Assembly: GCA_013349595.1 (NCBI GenBank)
Contig: DUZI01000327.1
Coordinates: 1 to 5,726 of the forward strand
DNA: 5,726 nt
DNA from: Nitrospirota bacterium
GTDB lineage: Bacteria > Nitrospirota > Thermodesulfovibrionia > Thermodesulfovibrionales > Dissulfurispiraceae
Reading direction: 5' to 3'
The stretch's first letter is position 1, and every line of letters begins with the position of its first letter. Both the position numbers and the translations under genes were made by a program. Positions 5,701-5,726 of the stretch are shown one piece after another. The notes under the pieces were generated by a model. That model had not been told where the DNA came from and ran no database searches. It saw only the letters and a list, made by a program, of their open reading frames with translations.

Positions 5701-5726
5701 CTTGCTGATTTTATTAAGCTTTTTAG
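5701..5726 (-). repeat. Outer flank of repeat copy B, cut by the window edge
   Basis: The last 26 bases are the exact reverse complement of 80-105. Five bases (TCTTA, 5696-5700) separate them from the CTA end of copy B. In the copy A alignment, eight bases (5693-5700) have no counterpart. The repeat reaches the window edge without a mismatch, so it probably continues. Confidence 0.9.

Noticed and set aside
80..5726. CRISPR array or phage-defence locus
   Set aside because: Only two copies of the terminal repeat exist, 5.3 kb apart and inverted, with no regularly spaced direct repeats and no defence-type gene.

Overview
The window is bacterial, AT-rich DNA with compact gene spacing. The organism makes or once made selenoproteins (selA), synthesises purines de novo and recycles its cell wall. 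An AICAR transformylase without a fused IMP cyclohydrolase domain, together with a J-domain protein that I associate from memory with Geobacter-like and Nitrospirota-like bacteria, points loosely to a Desulfobacterota/Nitrospirota-type anaerobe. That placement is inference, because no rRNA or tRNA is present to test it.

Layout: bases 1-79 hold at most the last codons of a gene cut by the left edge. Bases 80-237 are a MITE-like repeat (copy A), followed by an AT-rich leader with a 14-T run. A J-domain protein gene lies at 311-1054 on the + strand. It converges on a minus-strand series that reads, in transcription order, selA (5530-4085), purH-type AICAR transformylase (4062-2776) and nagZ (2532-1051). 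selA and purH are 22 bases apart and are very probably co-transcribed. nagZ follows after a 243-base gap filled by a GC-richer, nested inverted-repeat block. The two convergent genes overlap by 4 bases inside a small hairpin. A second copy of the terminal repeat (copy B), inverted relative to copy A, lies just upstream of selA and runs to the right edge.

The four main genes are housekeeping types: Sec-tRNA synthesis, purine synthesis, peptidoglycan recycling and a chaperone-type adaptor. I see no defence, toxin or transposase gene. The unusual content is in the non-coding DNA. A pair of inverted MITE-like elements brackets the gene block, with near-identical end blocks, a diverged AT-rich centre and an identical 26-base outer flank. 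A second, unrelated structured repeat sits between purH and nagZ and has several mutually exclusive pairings. I found no clear evidence of a new multi-gene system.
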